Source: Cellulomonas wangleii (GTDB taxonomy: Bacteria; Actinomycetota; Actinomycetes; Actinomycetales; Cellulomonadaceae). Taken from it: a DNA stretch of 64,000 nucleotides. The DNA lies in NCBI RefSeq assembly GCF_018388445.1, contig NZ_CP074405.1, positions 2,294,001 through 2,358,000 of the forward strand, written 5' to 3'. Below the pieces are notes generated by a model. It was not told the DNA's origin and ran no database searches. It worked only from the letters and a program-made list of their open reading frames with translations. The translations under genes were made by a program, and so were the position numbers. Shown one piece after another: positions 60,942 through 64,000 of the stretch (its first letter is position 1; the number at the start of each line of letters is the position of its first letter).

Positions 60942-63900
60942 TCAGCCGTAGAAGACGCGCTCCACGACGGCTCGCGCGCGTCGCGCGGTCCGCAGGTACG
61001 TCTCCTCGAGCATCGCGCCCGACCCCGGGGGGTGGCCGAGCACGCGCGCGACGCCTGCGAGCGCCGTGCGGTCGTGCGGCAGGACGTCGGCGTGGGCCCC
61101 CTCGGCGCGCCCCGTCCACAGGACGTTCGCGTCGCGCACGCGGGACGCGAGCAGCCACGCCTCGCGCAGGACGGCCGTGTCGTCCGCCGCGATCAGCCCG
61201 GCGTCGCGCGCCGCGTCGAGCGCGTCGAGCGTCGAGGTGGTCCGCAGGCCCGGAACGGCGTGCGCGTGCTGCAGCTGGAGCAGCTGGGCGGTCCACTCGA
61301 CGTCGCTGATGCCGCCGCGGCCCAGCTTGAGGTGCCGCGAGGGCTCGACGCCGCGCGGCAGCCGCTCGGCCTCGACCCGCGCCTTGATGCGGCGGATCTC
61401 GCGCTCCGTGGCGGCGTCCAGACCCCCGACGGGGTACCGCAGCGGGTCGATGAGCGCGATGAACCGCTCCCCCAGTGCGTGGTCCCCCGCGACCGGTCGG
61501 GCCCGCAGCAGCGCCTGGCTCTCCCACGGCGAGGACCAGCGCTGGTAGTACTCGACGTGCGCGTCGAAGGACCGCGCCAGCGGCCCGTTGCGACCCTCCG
61601 GCCGCAGGTCGGCGTCGACGCTCAGCGACGGCTCCGGGCCGACGGCCCCCAGGAGCTGGCGCACCCGGGTCGCCACGGCCACCGCGAAGTCCTGGGCCAC
61701 CTTGCCGTCGGCGCCCGGTACCGGGTCGTGCACGAACAGCACGTCGGCGTCCGACGAGTAGGCCATCTCCCGGCCGCCGAGGCGACCCATCGCGACCACG
61801 AGGAGCCGGGTCGGGCTCTCCTCGAGGCCCGCCGCCGCGCGCGCGTCGGCCTCCGCCACGCGCAGCGTCCCGGCGAGCACTGCGTCGGCGGCCACGGTCA
61901 GGCTCTGCGAGGCGCGCACTACCGTGGTGACGCCCAGGACGTCGGCCACCGCGGTGCGGGCGAGCTCGCGGCGCCGCAGCGCGCGCAGCGCGGTGACGGC
62001 GGGCACCGGCTCGGACGCCCGCCGCAGCACGGCGTCCGCCTCGCCCGCGAGCCGCTCGGCCGACCGCGGCACCAGCTCCGCGTCGTCGTCCAGCCAGGTC
62101 ACCGACTCGGGCGAGCGCCGCAACGCGTCGGCGACGTACCGGGACGTCGACAGGACCTGCGCCAGGCGGTGCGCCGCCGTCCCGGAGTCCCGCAGCAGCT
62201 TGAGGTACCAGTGCGTGGTGCCGAGCTGGTCCGACAGCCGCCGGAAGGCCAGCAGCCCGCCGTCGGGGTCCGCGCCGTCAGCGAACCAGCCGAGCATGAC
62301 GGGCAGCAGCTGCCGCTGGATCGACGCCCGGCGCGAGACCCCGTCGGTGAGCGCCGCGATGTGCCGGACCGCGCCGGCGGGGTCCCGGTACCCGATCGCC
62401 GCGAGCCGTGCGCGCGCGGCCTCCGGGGCGAGGGCCGCCTCGGCGGTCGACAACCGGGCGGTCGCGGGCAGCAGCGGGCGGTAGAACAGCTCCTCGTGCA
62501 GGCGTCGTACCTCGCGGCGCGTCGCCCGCCAGCGCTCCAGCAGACCCTCGGGCCCCTCGGCACGCATCCCCATGGTCCGCGCCAGGCGGCGCAGGTCGAC
62601 CTCCGACGTCGGGACCAGGTGGGTGCGCTGCAACCGGTGCAGCTGGATGCGGTGCTCCATGGTCCGCATCCACCGGTAGCAGACGGCCAGCTGCGCGGCG
62701 TGCTCGCGACCCACGTAGCCGCCGGCCGCCAGCGCGGCCAGCGCGGTCAGCGTGCTGGGGCTGCGGATCGTCTCGTCGGCCCGCCCGTGCACCAGCTGCA
62801 GCAGCTGCACCGTGAACTCGACGTCCCGTAGACCGCCGACGCCGAGCTTGAGCTGGCGGTCGGCCTCGGCGCGAGGCACGTGCGCCTCGACGCGCCGCCG
62901 CATGGCCTGGGAGTCCTCCACGAAGTTCTCGCGCTGCACGGCCGACCACACGAACGGGCCGACCGTGTCGACGTAGGCCCGCCCGAGCTCGACGTCCCCG
63001 GCCAGCGGTCGTGCCTTGAGCAGCGCCTGGAACTCCCACGTCTTGGCCCAGCGCTCGTAGTAGGCGCGGTGGCTGGCGAGCGTCCGCACCAGCGGGCCGT
63101 CCTTGCCCTCGGGTCGCAGCGCGGCGTCCACCGGCCACAGCGCCGGCTCCCCCGCCGGCGCGCAGCACGCCCGCGCGAGCCCCGCGGCGAGGCGGGCGCC
63201 GGTGATCATCGCCTCGTCCTCCGGGGTGCCGTCGACGGGCTCGGCGACGTACACGACGTCGACGTCCGAGACGTAGTTGAGCTCCCGACCACCGGCCTTG
63301 CCCATGCCGATGACGGCGAGCCGCACCCCGCGGCCCTCGTCCTCGAGGTCCGCGCGGGCCAGCGCGAGCGAGGCCTCGAGCGCGGCGGCCGCCAGGTCGG
63401 CGAGCGCCGCACCGACACCCGGGAGGCGGCTCAGCGGATCGTCGGCCGTGAGGTCCGTGGCGGCGATGCGCAGGAGCCGCGTCCGGTAGGCCCGGCGCAT
63501 CGCGTCGATGCCGGGCGTCCCGGCGATCCCGGCGACCGGCACGGCGGCATCGGGGTTCGCCTCCACCGCCCGCAGCAGCTCGGCGCGCACCTCGTGGGCG
63601 GCCACGGCCGTGCCGGGCGTCGGGTCCGCGACCACCCGCAGGTTGGCCGGGTGGGCGGCGAGCGTGTTGCCGATGGCAGGGGACGCCCCGGTGAGCGCGA
63701 GCAGCCGACGCCGCGCCGGGCCGTCGTCCGCCAGCACCTCCCGCAGCAGGCCGGACAGCTCCGGGTCCCGCCGGACGGCCCCGGCGACCTTGGCGACGGC
63801 GAGCAGCACCTCGTCGGGGTCGCCGACCTCGCGCAGCCCGTCGACGACGTGCTCGACGACGTCCGGGTCGACCGACAGCAGCGCCGCGTCCGTGAGCAGC

Positions 63901-63983
63901 CGCTCGGCCCGGGGCACGTCCGCCACGCCCACGCGTGTCAGACGTGTCGCGAGCGACGTGCCACGACCGGTGGACGCGCTCAT
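60942..63983 (-). CDS. glnE: Glutamine synthetase adenylyltransferase/deadenylase
   Basis: The 1013-residue bifunctional enzyme attaches and removes AMP on the glutamine synthetase tyrosine. Two nucleotidyltransferase domains are present: MGKAGGRELNYVSDVDVVYV in the N-terminal half and MGRLGGREMAYSSDADVLFV in the C-terminal half, each with its Asp-x-Asp pair. The ATG at 63983 overlaps or closely follows the end of a gene running off the right edge (TGA at 63980-63982 or 63993-63995), which by mycobacterial order would be glnA2; too little is present to identify. Confidence 0.95.
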   Translation of the reverse strand: MSASTGRGTSLATRLTRVGVADVPRAERLLTDAALLSVDPDVVEHVVDGLREVGDPDEVLLAVAKVAGAVRRDPELSGLLREVLADDGPARRRLLALTGASPAIGNTLAAHPANLRVVADPTPGTAVAAHEVRAELLRAVEANPDAAVPVAGIAGTPGIDAMRRAYRTRLLRIAATDLTADDPLSRLPGVGAALADLAAAALEASLALARADLEDEGRGVRLAVIGMGKAGGRELNYVSDVDVVYVAEPVDGTPEDEAMITGARLAAGLARACCAPAGEPALWPVDAALRPEGKDGPLVRTLASHRAYYERWAKTWEFQALLKARPLAGDVELGRAYVDTVGPFVWSAVQRENFVEDSQAMRRRVEAHVPRAEADRQLKLGVGGLRDVEFTVQLLQLVHGRADETIRSPSTLTALAALAAGGYVGREHAAQLAVCYRWMRTMEHRIQLHRLQRTHLVPTSEVDLRRLARTMGMRAEGPEGLLERWRATRREVRRLHEELFYRPLLPATARLSTAEAALAPEAARARLAAIGYRDPAGAVRHIAALTDGVSRRASIQRQLLPVMLGWFADGADPDGGLLAFRRLSDQLGTTHWYLKLLRDSGTAAHRLAQVLSTSRYVADALRRSPESVTWLDDDAELVPRSAERLAGEADAVLRRASEPVPAVTALRALRRRELARTAVADVLGVTTVVRASQSLTVAADAVLAGTLRVAEADARAAAGLEESPTRLLVVAMGRLGGREMAYSSDADVLFVHDPVPGADGKVAQDFAVAVATRVRQLLGAVGPEPSLSVDADLRPEGRNGPLARSFDAHVEYYQRWSSPWESQALLRARPVAGDHALGERFIALIDPLRYPVGGLDAATEREIRRIKARVEAERLPRGVEPSRHLKLGRGGISDVEWTAQLLQLQHAHAVPGLRTTSTLDALDAARDAGLIAADDTAVLREAWLLASRVRDANVLWTGRAEGAHADVLPHDRTALAGVARVLGHPPGSGAMLEETYLRTARRARAVVERVFYG

Positions 63984-64000
63984 CGCGTCAGATCAGCGGG

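Noticed and set aside
60837..62831. 664-codon plus-strand open frame
   Set aside because: Antisense to glnE and P450; composition of a shadow frame and no start signal.
63984..64000. End of a further gene upstream of glnE (glnA2 by mycobacterial order)
   Set aside because: Only 17 bases remain, two stop codons are possible, and no protein identity can be read.
1..64000. tRNA, rRNA, CRISPR arrays, insertion sequences or attachment sites
   Set aside because: None seen on either strand; no regular spaced repeats, no transposase or integrase reading frame.

Overview
The window is very GC-rich actinobacterial chromosome. Gene content (Rv2175c-type regulator, PASTA kinase, branched bc1-aa3 respiratory genes with qcrCAB and ctaC/D/E/F, DUF3043, DUF4191, DUF4192, GlnE) fits Actinobacteria, and the overall look (LysM transglycosylase, PPi-type phosphofructokinase, 4-base GTGA/ATGA overlaps) suggests a Cellulomonas-like member of Micrococcales; that last step is inference. 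I support 59 protein-coding genes and see no RNA gene, insertion sequence, prophage or CRISPR array. Most of it is core genome, densely packed; the longest gap is about 300 bases.

Layout. 1-7.2 kb: end of a stress-protein gene, DUF4192 protein, lipoprotein, prenyl diphosphate synthase, Rv2175c-like regulator, LysM lytic transglycosylase, PASTA Ser/Thr kinase. 7.2-19.6 kb: class II DAHP synthase coupled to a PPi-type phosphofructokinase, acyltransferase, ROK glucokinase, acyl-CoA synthetase, NYN-domain protein, DnaQ/GIY-YIG nuclease, AsnC-like protein, trpD and a receiver protein. 19.8-28.3 kb: cytochrome oxidase and bc1 genes (ctaE-qcrC-qcrA-qcrB, then sodA, facing ctaC-ctaD-ctaF). 28.5-33.4 kb: a cysteine-desulfurase-like protein without any lysine, an IscA/ErpA-type protein, glycerate kinase, nadA, thioesterase. 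33.5-42.2 kb: M20 peptidase, DUF3043, an unusual repeat protein, MocR regulator, pyrD, small membrane proteins, leucyl aminopeptidase. 42.3-55.7 kb: lpd-sucB, epimerase, pseudokinase, oxidoreductase, MarR/MMPL pair, lipB, flavodoxin, lipA, DUF4191, RDD. 55.8-64 kb: glnA, then three accessory genes (TetR-flavin fusion, YhgE-like membrane protein, P450), then glnE.

How the parts fit. Much of the gene order matches the Mycobacterium tuberculosis block Rv2173-Rv2221c as I remember it (idsA2, Rv2175c, pknL, aroG, Rv2182c, fadD15, Rv2191, trpD, ctaE, qcrCAB, ctaC, Rv2204c, Rv2205c, pepB, dlaT, Rv2216, lipB, lipA, Rv2219, glnA1, glnE). Respiration (bc1-aa3), the lipoate-dependent dehydrogenase parts (lpd, sucB) with lipoate synthesis (lipB, lipA), iron-sulfur maturation, and glutamine synthetase with its adenylyltransferase are each grouped.

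Regulatory style. At least 22 genes carry a TANNNT box 6-8 bases before the start codon, with no Shine-Dalgarno, so they are probably transcribed as leaderless mRNAs. Convergent gene ends are separated by strong GC hairpins without a T run. The most unusual items are the lysine-free desulfurase-like protein, the TetR-PPOX fusion with its inverted-repeat operator, the tail-anchored protein with four copies of a 21-residue module, and the membrane pseudokinase.
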